Of a stretch of 64,000 nt of DNA, positions 25,880 through 33,645 are shown piece after piece. The DNA is taken from assembly GCA_934630515.1 (NCBI GenBank), contig CAKTVV010000007.1, forward strand, positions 67,580-131,579, given 5' to 3'. The notes beneath the pieces are model-generated. The model had not been told where the DNA came from and made no database searches. It was given only the letters and a program-made list of their open reading frames with translations. Position 1 is the stretch's first letter, and each line of letters opens with the position of its first letter. The stretch is from an uncultured Eubacteriales bacterium (GTDB taxonomy: Bacteria > Bacillota > Clostridia > Oscillospirales > Acutalibacteraceae). Both the position numbers and the translations under genes were made by a program.

Positions 25880-26404
25880 TTATTTTCTTACAGAACGGCG
25901 ACCGATGGGCGGTCGCTCCTTATTAAGCGGCAACAGCCGCCATAGCTCCCGAATTTCCCGACTATTCTCCTCCAGAAACGCCCGACCGGCTGCATCTCCC
26001 ATCAGCAGCCGCCCCGCTCGGCGTACCGCCCGAACAAATTCCCGTTCCAGCTGCACTCGGGCGCAATGCTGCACCAGCGGACAGACTCGATACGCCCGAG
26101 GATCGTATACCGCCTGTATCCGACCCGCCTCCGTGACATAAGGAAACAGCGGAAAGATCCGGCAAGCCAACGGGCGGTGAGTCCGGTCGCAGATGCCGTC
26201 ACAGGTATACAGAAAGCCGGTCTCTGTAGCCGTCAGCGTATAGCCGCCCTCCGGCAGCAGTCGTTCCTCTCCTGGAAACAGCCGCATTCCGACGGCATCT
26301 CCATGCGGACGGCAGCAGCGTCCGCCGCATACCTGTCCGCAATCCGCTGCCAGCGGACTCACCGTCTCCAGCAGCAGCAAAGCCTCCTGCAAGCGATCAC
26401 GCAT
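25880..26404 (-). CDS. Cysteine-cluster protein (YkgJ-like), function unknown
   Basis: Cytoplasmic protein of 174 residues with nine cysteines arranged like a zinc or iron-sulfur cluster protein: C22, C26, C30 and C31 in DCGQVCGGRCC, then CDGIC and LACRIFP, and late CPLVQHC. This resembles the YkgJ/UPF0153-type cysteine clusters. No enzymatic motif is visible. It overlaps the following cyclophilin stop by eight bases, so the two are probably coupled in translation. Role unknown. Confidence 0.65.
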   Translation of the reverse strand: MRDRLQEALLLLETVSPLAADCGQVCGGRCCRPHGDAVGMRLFPGEERLLPEGGYTLTATETGFLYTCDGICDRTHRPLACRIFPLFPYVTEAGRIQAVYDPRAYRVCPLVQHCARVQLEREFVRAVRRAGRLLMGDAAGRAFLEENSREIRELWRLLPLNKERPPIGRRSVRK

Positions 26405-26990
26405 AGGGGTATACGTCGATGCTCTCGATCGTCACATCGGTCAAAGGCTTATCCCGTCCGTCGGTCTGAACGCCGGCGATGGCATCCACCACATCCAGCC
26501 CATCGTATACCTGACCGAACACGGTGTGGTGATAATCCAAATGGGGCGTGCCGCCTACCTGTTGATACGCCTCAATCGCCTCCGCCGGGAAATAGTCCGG
26601 CAGCTCCTGCATCTGCCCGATAAAACTGGGATGCACGGACGGCGCCTGTACAATGAAAAACTGGCTGCCGTTAGTCCCGGGACCGGCGTTTGCCATGGAC
26701 AGAGCGCCCCGCAGATTATGCAGTGCCGGAGTGAACTCATCCTCGAAATTCTTACCCCAGATGCTCTCGCCGCCGCAGCCGGTGGCAGTGGGGTCGCCTC
26801 CCTGAATCATAAAATCGTTGATCACCCGATGGAACACGATCCCGTTATAATAGCCGTTCTTGGCATGGGTCGTAAAATTCTCCACCGCCTTAGGTGCCTG
26901 CTTCGGAAACAGACGGATGGAGATATCCCCCATCGAGGTATGCATGATCGCTACGGTCTCTCCCGCAGCGGGTCTATCCAACTGTGCCAT
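26397..26990 (-). CDS. Cytoplasmic cyclophilin-type peptidyl-prolyl isomerase
   Basis: Cyclophilin of 197 residues without signal peptide. It has the same core motifs as the lipoprotein paralogue (FHRVINDFMIQGGDP, SMANAGPGTNGSQFFI, HTVFGQVYDGLDVVDAI) but a much shorter insertion. The ATG at 26990 is chosen because AAAGGAG lies nine bases upstream and the protein then begins MAQLDRP, next to the conserved VAIMHTSMGDISIRLFP. The two paralogues bracket the cysteine-cluster gene, suggesting local duplication. It assists folding in the cytoplasm. Confidence 0.92.
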   Translation of the reverse strand: MAQLDRPAAGETVAIMHTSMGDISIRLFPKQAPKAVENFTTHAKNGYYNGIVFHRVINDFMIQGGDPTATGCGGESIWGKNFEDEFTPALHNLRGALSMANAGPGTNGSQFFIVQAPSVHPSFIGQMQELPDYFPAEAIEAYQQVGGTPHLDYHHTVFGQVYDGLDVVDAIAGVQTDGRDKPLTDVTIESIDVYPYA

Positions 26991-27010
26991 ACGCATTCGC
27001 TCCTTTTCTC

Positions 27011-28447
27011 TTAATACGCCTTGCCCCAGACCACCATCGCCTTTGCCGGGCGACCGCAGCACACGCAAGTATCCGCCAGCGTCTCCTGCGCAAAGGGCAT
27101 ACACCGGCTGGTGACGCCCGCTTCTTCCTTCAGACGGTTCTCGCACGCCACATCACCGCACCACATCGCCTTGATCAGTCCGGGACGGGTAGCTGCCAGC
27201 TCCGTCAGCTCCTCCATAGAGGTAGCGGAGTAGGTCATGCCCTCCCGGCGCTCCAGCGCTTTCTGATACAGCCCGTCATGCACCGCCTTGAGCAGCTGCG
27301 GGATCACTGTCTCCAGCTCATCCAGCGACACCACGGTCTTTTCCCGGTTATCCCGGCGCACCAGCACACACTGATTATTTTCAATATCCCGGGGGCCGAT
27401 CTCCAGACGCAGCGGCACGCCCTTCATCTCATATTCTGCGAACTTCCAGCCGGGGCTGTTATCGCTGTCGTCCAGCTTCACCCGTGCCACCGCACGCAGC
27501 CGCTCCTGCAGCTCCTGCGCCTTTTCCAGCACGCCCGGCTTATGCTGGGCGATGGGCAGGATCACCAGCTGCACCGGTGCCACCGCCGGGGGCAGCACCA
27601 GACCGTTATCGTCGCCATGGGTCATAATGATGGCGCCGATGATGCGGGTAGACATCCCCCAAGAGGTCTGATGGGGATATTGCAGCTTATTCTCCCGGTC
27701 AGTATACTGAATACCAAACGCCTTGGCAAAGCCATCGCCAAAATAGTGACTGGTGCCGCTCTGCAGCGCCTTGCCGTCGTGCATCATCGCCTCGATGGTG
27801 TAGGTCGCCTCGGCGCCAGCAAATTTTTCTTTATCGGTCTTGCGGCCCTTGATCACCGGGATCGCCAGCGACTGCTCGCAGAAATCGGCATAGACATTCA
27901 GCATCCGCTCGGTCTCGTCGATAGCCTCCTGCGCCGTCTCATGCATGGTATGTCCCTCCTGCCAGAAGAACTCCATCGTCCGCAGGAAGGGGCGGGTGGT
28001 CTTTTCCCACCGCACCACAGAACACCACTGATTATACAGCTTCGGCAGATCCCGGTAGGAATGGATAATATCCTTATAATGCTCGCAGAACAGGGTCTCG
28101 GAGGTGGGACGCACACACAGCCGCTCCGGCAGCTCCTCGTTGCCGCCGTGGGTGACCCATGCCACCTCGGGAGCAAAGCCCTCCACATGATCCTTTTCCT
28201 TTTGCAGCAGACTCTCCGGGATAAACATGGGCATCATGACATTTTCATGCCCCAGCGCCTTAAACCGGGCGTCCAGATCCGCCTTGATATTCTCCCACAG
28301 CGCCGTGCCGTAAGGACGCACGATCATGCACCCCCGCACCCCGGCATAGGAAGCCAGCTCCGCTTTTTTCACTACGTCGGTATACCACTGGGCGAAATCC
28401 TCCTCCATTGAAGTGATCGCCTCGACCATTTTTTTATTGTCCGCCAT
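27011..28447 (-). CDS. proS: Prolyl-tRNA synthetase (type without editing insertion)
   Basis: Class II prolyl-tRNA synthetase of 478 residues, the archaeal/eukaryotic-like form found in many Firmicutes, which lacks the ~180-residue editing insertion. Motif 2 is seen around NQWCSVVRWEKTTRPFLRTMEFFWQEGHT, motif 3 near HQTSWGMSTRIIGAIIMTHGDD, then an anticodon-binding domain and a C-terminal zinc-type region (MWCGDVACENRLKEEAG, CVCCG). It is the first gene of the long operon ending at pqqD and has a near-consensus promoter. No T-box was seen in its short leader. Confidence 0.95.
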   Translation of the reverse strand: MADNKKMVEAITSMEEDFAQWYTDVVKKAELASYAGVRGCMIVRPYGTALWENIKADLDARFKALGHENVMMPMFIPESLLQKEKDHVEGFAPEVAWVTHGGNEELPERLCVRPTSETLFCEHYKDIIHSYRDLPKLYNQWCSVVRWEKTTRPFLRTMEFFWQEGHTMHETAQEAIDETERMLNVYADFCEQSLAIPVIKGRKTDKEKFAGAEATYTIEAMMHDGKALQSGTSHYFGDGFAKAFGIQYTDRENKLQYPHQTSWGMSTRIIGAIIMTHGDDNGLVLPPAVAPVQLVILPIAQHKPGVLEKAQELQERLRAVARVKLDDSDNSPGWKFAEYEMKGVPLRLEIGPRDIENNQCVLVRRDNREKTVVSLDELETVIPQLLKAVHDGLYQKALERREGMTYSATSMEELTELAATRPGLIKAMWCGDVACENRLKEEAGVTSRCMPFAQETLADTCVCCGRPAKAMVVWGKAY

Positions 28448-28501
28448 TGGATTGCCTCACTTTCTGGGTCTCGCTCTGAGCCCACAATAATACAGTATAG
28501 T

Positions 28502-28530
28502 AGTATACCGTATTTTCCCGGAATTTTCAA
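28502..28530 (-). promoter_or_regulatory. Promoter of the proS-pqqD operon
   Basis: On the minus strand, TTGAAA (28530-28525), 17-nt spacer, TATACT (28507-28502), about 55 nt before the proS start. No other promoter of this quality was seen before the operon terminator at 19957. Confidence 0.85.
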
Positions 28531-28635
28531 CCATTATTGCAAAGTTTGCGAAAAAAAGCTGTATCCGGTGCGCCTGAGCACCGATCGGACGGTCTCGCTC
28601 CCCCACTCTCCCTCTTTGCAGCATACCGAAGCCGC

Positions 28636-28668
28636 AAAAAACGCCCCGGACAAATTTGTCCGGGGCGA
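28636..28668 (-). terminator. Terminator of the diguanylate cyclase gene
   Basis: A 26-bp palindrome CGCCCCGGACAAA / TTTGTCCGGGGCG, followed on the minus strand by TTTTTT. Confidence 0.9.
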
Positions 28669-28731
28669 GCCCTGATCCTCTTTATGAAATATAGCAGCCG
28701 GAGCCGCTCGGTCCGCCCCCGGCATCCCCGG

Positions 28732-30291
28732 TCAGTCGGACGCCTTCATGCGGGCTTTCTCCGCATACATAGCGTTGTCCGCCTGCTGAATCAGCGCATC
28801 CGGCGAACGATCCGGCTGATCGCTCCAGGCGTATCCCAGCGCAGCAGAAAAGCGCAAAGGACTCTGTGCGGCAGCCGTCCGGATCTCCTCACGGATCACC
28901 GCTGCGCAGCTGCACACATCCGCCTCGCTGCTGCCTTTCAAGCAGACCACAAACTCGTCGCCGCCGATCCGGTAGCAGCTGCCGTAACCCTCAGCTGCTC
29001 GCTGAATACACTGGGCGATCTGCACGATCAAGGAATCACCCTGCTGATGTCCCAGCGTATCATTCACCAGCTTCAGGCAGTTTACATCCACCATCACATA
29101 GCCAAGCGCCTCCGAGGAATGGCTCAGCTGCTGCTGATTTTCGACGAAAGCAGCCCGGTTTCCGATGCCGGTCATCACGTCCCGATACGCCATCTGGGCA
29201 TACAGCTCCACATTGGCATTCTCCCGGATCTGCGCCACGATCTCCAGCCAGGCGGTATCCGCCAGAAACAGCATAAAGCCGATGACACCGACAATGTAGG
29301 CAGGCGAGGACAGCCGGGAATTAGCGGTATAGAAAAGTATGATCGCCGCCACGCTGCAGATTGAAAACAGCACATAGCCGCCCATAACACGGTGCAAGGT
29401 CTTGCTCCGATGGCGCTGCAGCTCCCGAAAGCCGAAAAACAACACCAAAAACAGCGTCACCAGCATCAGCACATGCTCCATCAAAACCAACAGCGTCAAG
29501 CAGGACAAGTCGCAGACAAAATTGACTACGAGCAGCAGGAGCATCCCGATATACAGGCATTGCAGCCACTGAAGAACCTTTTTCCGTGCCGGCAGCACGG
29601 TGACCGTGAACTGCAGCAGCGGGATATGCAGTGCATAAAACGACAGGTAGGACACACACGCAACAAAGCCGCTTTTCTGCGTAAACAGCAGCAGGATCTT
29701 TGAATCGGTCAGCGACCAGAGCCCCGCCAGCAGGATGTATAAGCCCAGACTGACAAGGCAATTAAAGATATTCCTGAAGCGCTGGTTGCGCAGATAAAAT
29801 CCGGCGACAATGCTGATCGTACCCAGCAGCAGCGAGAATATCCAGAATATCACCGAATACAGATTCTCCTGCACCAGCATACGATATATGGTGCCGTTGC
29901 TTCCCAAATAGACGACCGATTGACGAACGGAGGTCTCCTGCATATCCCCATTCAGGAACCGCACCGTCAGCGTCTGCCCCACCGGCAGGCGGAACAGATG
30001 AAAGGCGCCGTTCTTAATGCCGGACGAGGTATACACCGACGTCCCGTCTACCAGGATCTGATAGTGCGGCCACTGGGATTGCAGCAGCAGAGTCGGGGTT
30101 TTAACAGAAAGCTCCTCCATTGACGTCGTAAAAACAGCCGCCTCCCCCGTCTGCGACCAGCTGCCGTCAGCCGGCTCAGCCACATTCCAGGTTATCTTCT
30201 GAGGAGTCTGCTCCCCGGTGATGCTGGAACACAATGCAACTGCAATACCGACGATCAGCAATACCTGAAGAATATTTCGGATATATTTCAC
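28732..30291 (-). CDS. Membrane diguanylate cyclase (GGDEF)
   Basis: Protein of 519 residues that would make cyclic di-GMP. A signal-anchor segment and an extracytoplasmic sensor-like domain (~30-140, jelly-roll-type strands) come first. They are followed by seven or so membrane segments (~140-350) in the 7TM-DISM style, then a GGDEF domain with MAYRDVMTGIGNRAAF and the active-site RIGGDEFVV. No RxxD inhibitory site is visible five residues before GGDEF, so product feedback may be absent. The start is a GTG with GGGAGGAG upstream. No c-di-GMP phosphodiesterase or PilZ protein is encoded in the window. Confidence 0.92.
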   Translation of the reverse strand: MKYIRNILQVLLIVGIAVALCSSITGEQTPQKITWNVAEPADGSWSQTGEAAVFTTSMEELSVKTPTLLLQSQWPHYQILVDGTSVYTSSGIKNGAFHLFRLPVGQTLTVRFLNGDMQETSVRQSVVYLGSNGTIYRMLVQENLYSVIFWIFSLLLGTISIVAGFYLRNQRFRNIFNCLVSLGLYILLAGLWSLTDSKILLLFTQKSGFVACVSYLSFYALHIPLLQFTVTVLPARKKVLQWLQCLYIGMLLLLVVNFVCDLSCLTLLVLMEHVLMLVTLFLVLFFGFRELQRHRSKTLHRVMGGYVLFSICSVAAIILFYTANSRLSSPAYIVGVIGFMLFLADTAWLEIVAQIRENANVELYAQMAYRDVMTGIGNRAAFVENQQQLSHSSEALGYVMVDVNCLKLVNDTLGHQQGDSLIVQIAQCIQRAAEGYGSCYRIGGDEFVVCLKGSSEADVCSCAAVIREEIRTAAAQSPLRFSAALGYAWSDQPDRSPDALIQQADNAMYAEKARMKASD

Positions 30292-30468
30292 TGAGCATTC
30301 TCCTCCCTGTTGAATTGACTGCAGGCAGACGAATGAAGCATACGTCCGGGTCGGCTCGCCGTTTCGGTCCGGCTGACCAACGCCCTTTATTTTAATCCTA
30401 ATACCGACGAAGCCAATGGCACCGCATCCGGCACCGTCCGTCGGCGGCAGGACGATCGTGCGGCCGCT

Positions 30469-31845
30469 TCAGCTCTCCAGCGCAATGAAGCCGACCACCG
30501 GCTTACCGGCATCCCGGGCAAAGGCGACCTCACGGGATACACCGGTATGGGTCGAATGTCCGCTCTGCTCCAGCAGCAGCACACCGTCACAGCCGCCCAG
30601 CGCCTGCATAGCCGCTGCATCCCGCAGCAGACTGCCGCCGCACACGAGCTGCAGCTCCGGCAAAGCCTTCTGCAAAAGCGCCGTCTGCGCCTGCAGCACA
30701 TCCCCGTCGGTATCACCGGTGACCAGCCAGCTGGTACCATTGGTGCAATACTGCCGTACCCGTGCCGCCGCCAGCTCGACTGCTCCGTCCTCATTTGCCG
30801 CCGAGCGCCCCTCGATCCGGCGCAGCCAGCGGGTCAAACGCCCGTATTTCCGCTCTCCGACCGCCAGCATTCCCAGACAGCGCAGCTCGGAATTCTCCTC
30901 CAGCGCCGCCGCCGAATACACCCGGTCGCTCAAGGCAAACCGAATACAGAGAACAAGAATCACCAACAGAGCACCGGCAATACCGCCGAGAACGCCCCAC
31001 TTCACAAAACTGATCGCAGCACTCATTTTGCTCACGGTCGTGTTTACAGGCTCCACCAGCGTCTCCAGCTCCTGCTGGGCTTTAAGCAGACTTTCCTTAT
31101 ACTGGGTAAACAACTCGTTTTCGGAGTCCTGCCGCTTTGCCAGCGCCGTATCTACGGTCGTCCCCACTGTGCCGACCGTCGTTTTCAAGGTATGCGCCGC
31201 CACGTTCTGGGACACCGTCTTCTGCACATTCTCCAAGCGATCGACCAGCAGCTCGACCACCGTGCGGGCTTTTTCTTCGGTCTCATTCTGCACGATCACG
31301 CTCAGCGTGCCGGTTACATTCTCCGGCTGCGTAACGGTGATCAGCTCCCGCAGAAACCGGGGCTCCATATCCACCTGCGCCGCAATATCATCCAACAGAT
31401 CGTGATCCATCAGCGCCGTCTGATAAGCCGCCACCACGAGCGGCGTGGTATCGGGATCCTGATACGTCATCCCCGGCTGGATCCGGTAATCGGTAAAGAC
31501 ATACAGAGCCACCGTCGCTTCATATACATTGCGGTAATCCAGCTTCATCAGGACGGACTTCTTCAAATAGTTCTCCTGATCCTTCATCACCTGCGTGCCC
31601 TTTTCTACGGTGTGCTCCAGAATGCTTTTCGTATTCTTGTACGATGCCAGTGCATCCTGATAATCCTGCTCCAGCTCGCTTCGCATGGTCGCATCCGTAG
31701 CGAGCCGCCAGGCGCTCATGCCCTTATAGCCGCCCAAAAGCAGACCGACGATCACCGTCGCCAGCAGCCACCGTTTCCACTGATACAGCACTGAAAACAG
31801 CATATCACGAAAATCGATCGTTCTTTCCGTATACTCTTGCTTCAT
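30469..31845 (-). CDS. Wzz-like polysaccharide co-polymerase with degenerate kinase domain
   Basis: Protein of 458 residues. An N-terminal membrane segment (~26-43) follows the basic VLYQWKRW region. A coiled coil-rich outer domain (~50-280) comes next, then a second membrane segment (LGGIAGALLVILVLCI), as in chain-length regulators. The C-terminal ~150 residues look like a BY-kinase/MinD-type fold, but the Walker A position reads VTGDTDGDV and lacks the GK[ST] residues, so it cannot be a normal kinase. The ATG at 31845 follows GGAGG. No polysaccharide genes flank it. It may share the region with the c-di-GMP gene 177 bp downstream. Confidence 0.7.
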   Translation of the reverse strand: MKQEYTERTIDFRDMLFSVLYQWKRWLLATVIVGLLLGGYKGMSAWRLATDATMRSELEQDYQDALASYKNTKSILEHTVEKGTQVMKDQENYLKKSVLMKLDYRNVYEATVALYVFTDYRIQPGMTYQDPDTTPLVVAAYQTALMDHDLLDDIAAQVDMEPRFLRELITVTQPENVTGTLSVIVQNETEEKARTVVELLVDRLENVQKTVSQNVAAHTLKTTVGTVGTTVDTALAKRQDSENELFTQYKESLLKAQQELETLVEPVNTTVSKMSAAISFVKWGVLGGIAGALLVILVLCIRFALSDRVYSAAALEENSELRCLGMLAVGERKYGRLTRWLRRIEGRSAANEDGAVELAAARVRQYCTNGTSWLVTGDTDGDVLQAQTALLQKALPELQLVCGGSLLRDAAAMQALGGCDGVLLLEQSGHSTHTGVSREVAFARDAGKPVVGFIALES

Positions 31846-31893
31846 CGCCATTCCTCCATCATTTCTCCGCTGAAACGGTAGAAATACGGGTGT

Positions 31894-31922
31894 ATTATAT
31901 ACCTTTTTTCGCCAATCGTCAA
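31894..31922 (-). promoter_or_regulatory. Promoter of the Wzz-like gene
   Basis: On the minus strand, TTGACG (31922-31917), 17-nt spacer, TATAAT (31899-31894). Confidence 0.85.
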
Positions 31923-31985
31923 CTCTTTATTGCGGATTGCCTATGGTCGGCAGGATCTGGTATCGCTCGCCTTCACATAAGCAGA

Positions 31986-32046
31986 CAAAAAAGGCAGCCC
32001 TGCCGCACCCCGTCCCAAATACGAGAATGCCCTGCAGGACTGCCTC
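31986..32046 (-). terminator. Terminator of the Cys-rich protein gene
   Basis: On the minus strand, AGGCAGTCCTGC pairs with GCAGGGCTGCCT across a ~30-nt loop and is followed by TTTTTTG. Confidence 0.7.
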
Positions 32047-32117
32047 TTATTATATGCTTATCCGAGCTCCTGTCGATCGCTCATCCCCTGACAGGGCTCA
32101 TGCGGCTGTCATGCCGC

Positions 32118-32969
32118 TCAACGACATCCGCCGGGCTTGCCGCAGCCGCCGGAATTGCCGTTCGCATTGCCTCCGCAGCCGCAACCGCTGTCGGTCTCGC
32201 CGGCAGGCGGGAAAAACTCATTGACCGGGAAGCTCATCTTATGGAACAGATCACAGGGATTTTCGCTGGTGGGGGTGCATTCCTTGTTGGGCATGCAGTA
32301 GTCATACACCGGCATCAGCATCTGCACATTCCGGATCAGCTGCACGATGGTGAAAATGCCCAGCGAGACCACCACGATGCGGTTGTCAGAGGAATCTACA
32401 AAGTTGCCGCCATAGCGATTGCAGAAGCTGGCAGGGATGCAGCCGCAGTCGCCGCAATCATAGTGGCAGCGGTCACAGCAATCCACCAGACGGGCATCCA
32501 GCACCACCGGCTCGGCGATCTGCACGCAGCAGTGAGGCATATTCCGGGTCGGCATCTCCTGCCGGTCATGCTCATCGGGCCGATACTCGCTGTGGAAGAC
32601 CCGCACATGCCCTTCGCTGCCGTACAAAATGACTTTTTTGCGGAAAACACCTACGCCGCAGATGGTGCTGCAAGGGGTGCCGTGTCCGCCATAGACCTCC
32701 ACCTCCACATTGAAGAAGAAGGTCAGGTCGCAGGAGTAGTACCCCCGATTAAAGGGTAACGCTTCGACGTCTATGTAGGTAGTGATGACCTCCGCCTTTT
32801 TGGTGCGGATCCCGGTAGCGTGATCCACCAGCATCTGATCCCGCTCGGTGAAGAACAACCGCATATTCTCGATGCAATCCTTGTCGCAGCAGCTGTCATA
32901 CACCCGTCCCGCATCCACACAGACGGCTTCTTTACATCCGTTATCCCGGATAAACTTTTGTTCCGCCAT
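32118..32969 (-). CDS. Conserved clostridial Cys-rich protein, possibly a spore-layer protein
   Basis: Protein of 283 residues, start AEQKFIRDNGCKEAVCVDA, with about 26 cysteines. Visible blocks are YDSCCDKDC, a long beta-rich core (YYSCDLTFFFNVEVEVYGG, RKKVILYGSEGHVRVF), CCDRCHYDCGDCGC, a hydrophobic strand (IVVVSLGIFTIVQLI) and a Gly/Asn-rich tail GCGCGGNANGNSGGCG. I know this family as conserved in Clostridia without a firm function. High cysteine, the Gly tail, a sigE-like -10 upstream and the divergent SASP gene suggest a mother-cell spore coat or crust role. The ATG at 32969 follows TAGGAGG. Confidence 0.7.
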   Translation of the reverse strand: MAEQKFIRDNGCKEAVCVDAGRVYDSCCDKDCIENMRLFFTERDQMLVDHATGIRTKKAEVITTYIDVEALPFNRGYYSCDLTFFFNVEVEVYGGHGTPCSTICGVGVFRKKVILYGSEGHVRVFHSEYRPDEHDRQEMPTRNMPHCCVQIAEPVVLDARLVDCCDRCHYDCGDCGCIPASFCNRYGGNFVDSSDNRIVVVSLGIFTIVQLIRNVQMLMPVYDYCMPNKECTPTSENPCDLFHKMSFPVNEFFPPAGETDSGCGCGGNANGNSGGCGKPGGCR

Positions 32970-33043
32970 AGAGATTTTCCTCCTATACCCAAATTCGGAG
33001 AGACTCCGGCGGCGCACGGTTCCGTCGTATCCGCTCCTACGCC

Positions 33044-33051
33044 AGTGTATG
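33044..33051 (-). promoter_or_regulatory. Candidate sigE -10 element of the Cys-rich gene
   Basis: CATACACT on the minus strand matches the sigE -10 consensus CATACANT. The -35 is not clear. The 322-bp gap at 32970-33291 holds this and the SASP promoter, back to back. Confidence 0.35.
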
Positions 33052-33196
33052 CGCCGGAGCGCCGCTGTGTGCAAAAAATGAAAAAATGCGCACAGGCTGT
33101 TTTTCGGAAAGCAGGCGCAGAGCTTCATATGATAAAGCCACAACAGCACCGGCTGAAAACCGGTAAAAAGCACCAGCTATTGTCACAAATTGACAG

Positions 33197-33225
33197 GAAA
33201 ACCAACGGATGCACCGCACATACTA
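33197..33225 (+). promoter_or_regulatory. Candidate sigG promoter of the SASP gene
   Basis: GAAAA (33197-33201), 17-nt spacer, CATACTA (33219-33225). The -10 fits the forespore consensus CATNNTA exactly, as expected for a SASP gene. Confidence 0.55.
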
Positions 33226-33291
33226 CTACTGCAAACGCAAAACAAATCAAGCGGCGGCAAAACCGCTGCGACGACAGAGAGGTGTAAGAGT

Positions 33292-33543
33292 ATGAACAGC
33301 AAGAGCATCGTTCCCGAGGCACGTGAGGGTCTCAACCGTTTCAAGATGGAGGCTGCCAACGAGGTTGGCGTGACTCTGAAGCAGGGCTACAACGGTGATC
33401 TGACTGCCCGGCAGGCCGGTTCTATCGGCGGCCAGATGGTCAAGAAGAAATGTCCCGTACGAACTCTGGAATATACCCGTAAGGACCGCACCGCTGCAGG
33501 GCATAAAACAGAGGTTCAGTATACCGCTTCGATCGCTATTTAA
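33292..33543 (+). CDS. Small acid-soluble spore protein, alpha/beta type
   Basis: DNA-binding spore protein of 83 residues that protects forespore DNA. The family core is clear: PEAREGLNRFKMEAANEVG, then YNGDLTARQAGSIGGQMVKK with the GPR protease-type site near the N-terminal part of the core. Usual family length is 60-75, and the normal end soon after MVKK is here replaced by an unusual basic tail of about 33 residues (from CPVRTLEYTRKDR). Checking the other two frames did not restore a family-like tail. The ATG follows GAGAGGTG. A sigG-type promoter lies ~70 nt upstream. Confidence 0.9.
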   Translation: MNSKSIVPEAREGLNRFKMEAANEVGVTLKQGYNGDLTARQAGSIGGQMVKKKCPVRTLEYTRKDRTAAGHKTEVQYTASIAI

Positions 33544-33645
33544 GGCTGCTGTCTTATATACCACCCGCACAAAAATCCAAAACACTCCCGAGTATTAGCT
33601 GCCTTATAGGAAATCAGCTATAGACAGAGATCTTCCGGAATCCTG

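Noticed and set aside
30292..30468. Possible terminator or promoter between the Wzz-like gene and the diguanylate cyclase
   Set aside because: GC-rich imperfect pairings only, no T-run and no good -10; not enough for a call.
33596..33621. Short hairpin TAGCTG / CAGCTA after the SASP gene
   Set aside because: The stem is only six base pairs and has no T-run, so it is unlikely to terminate transcription on its own.
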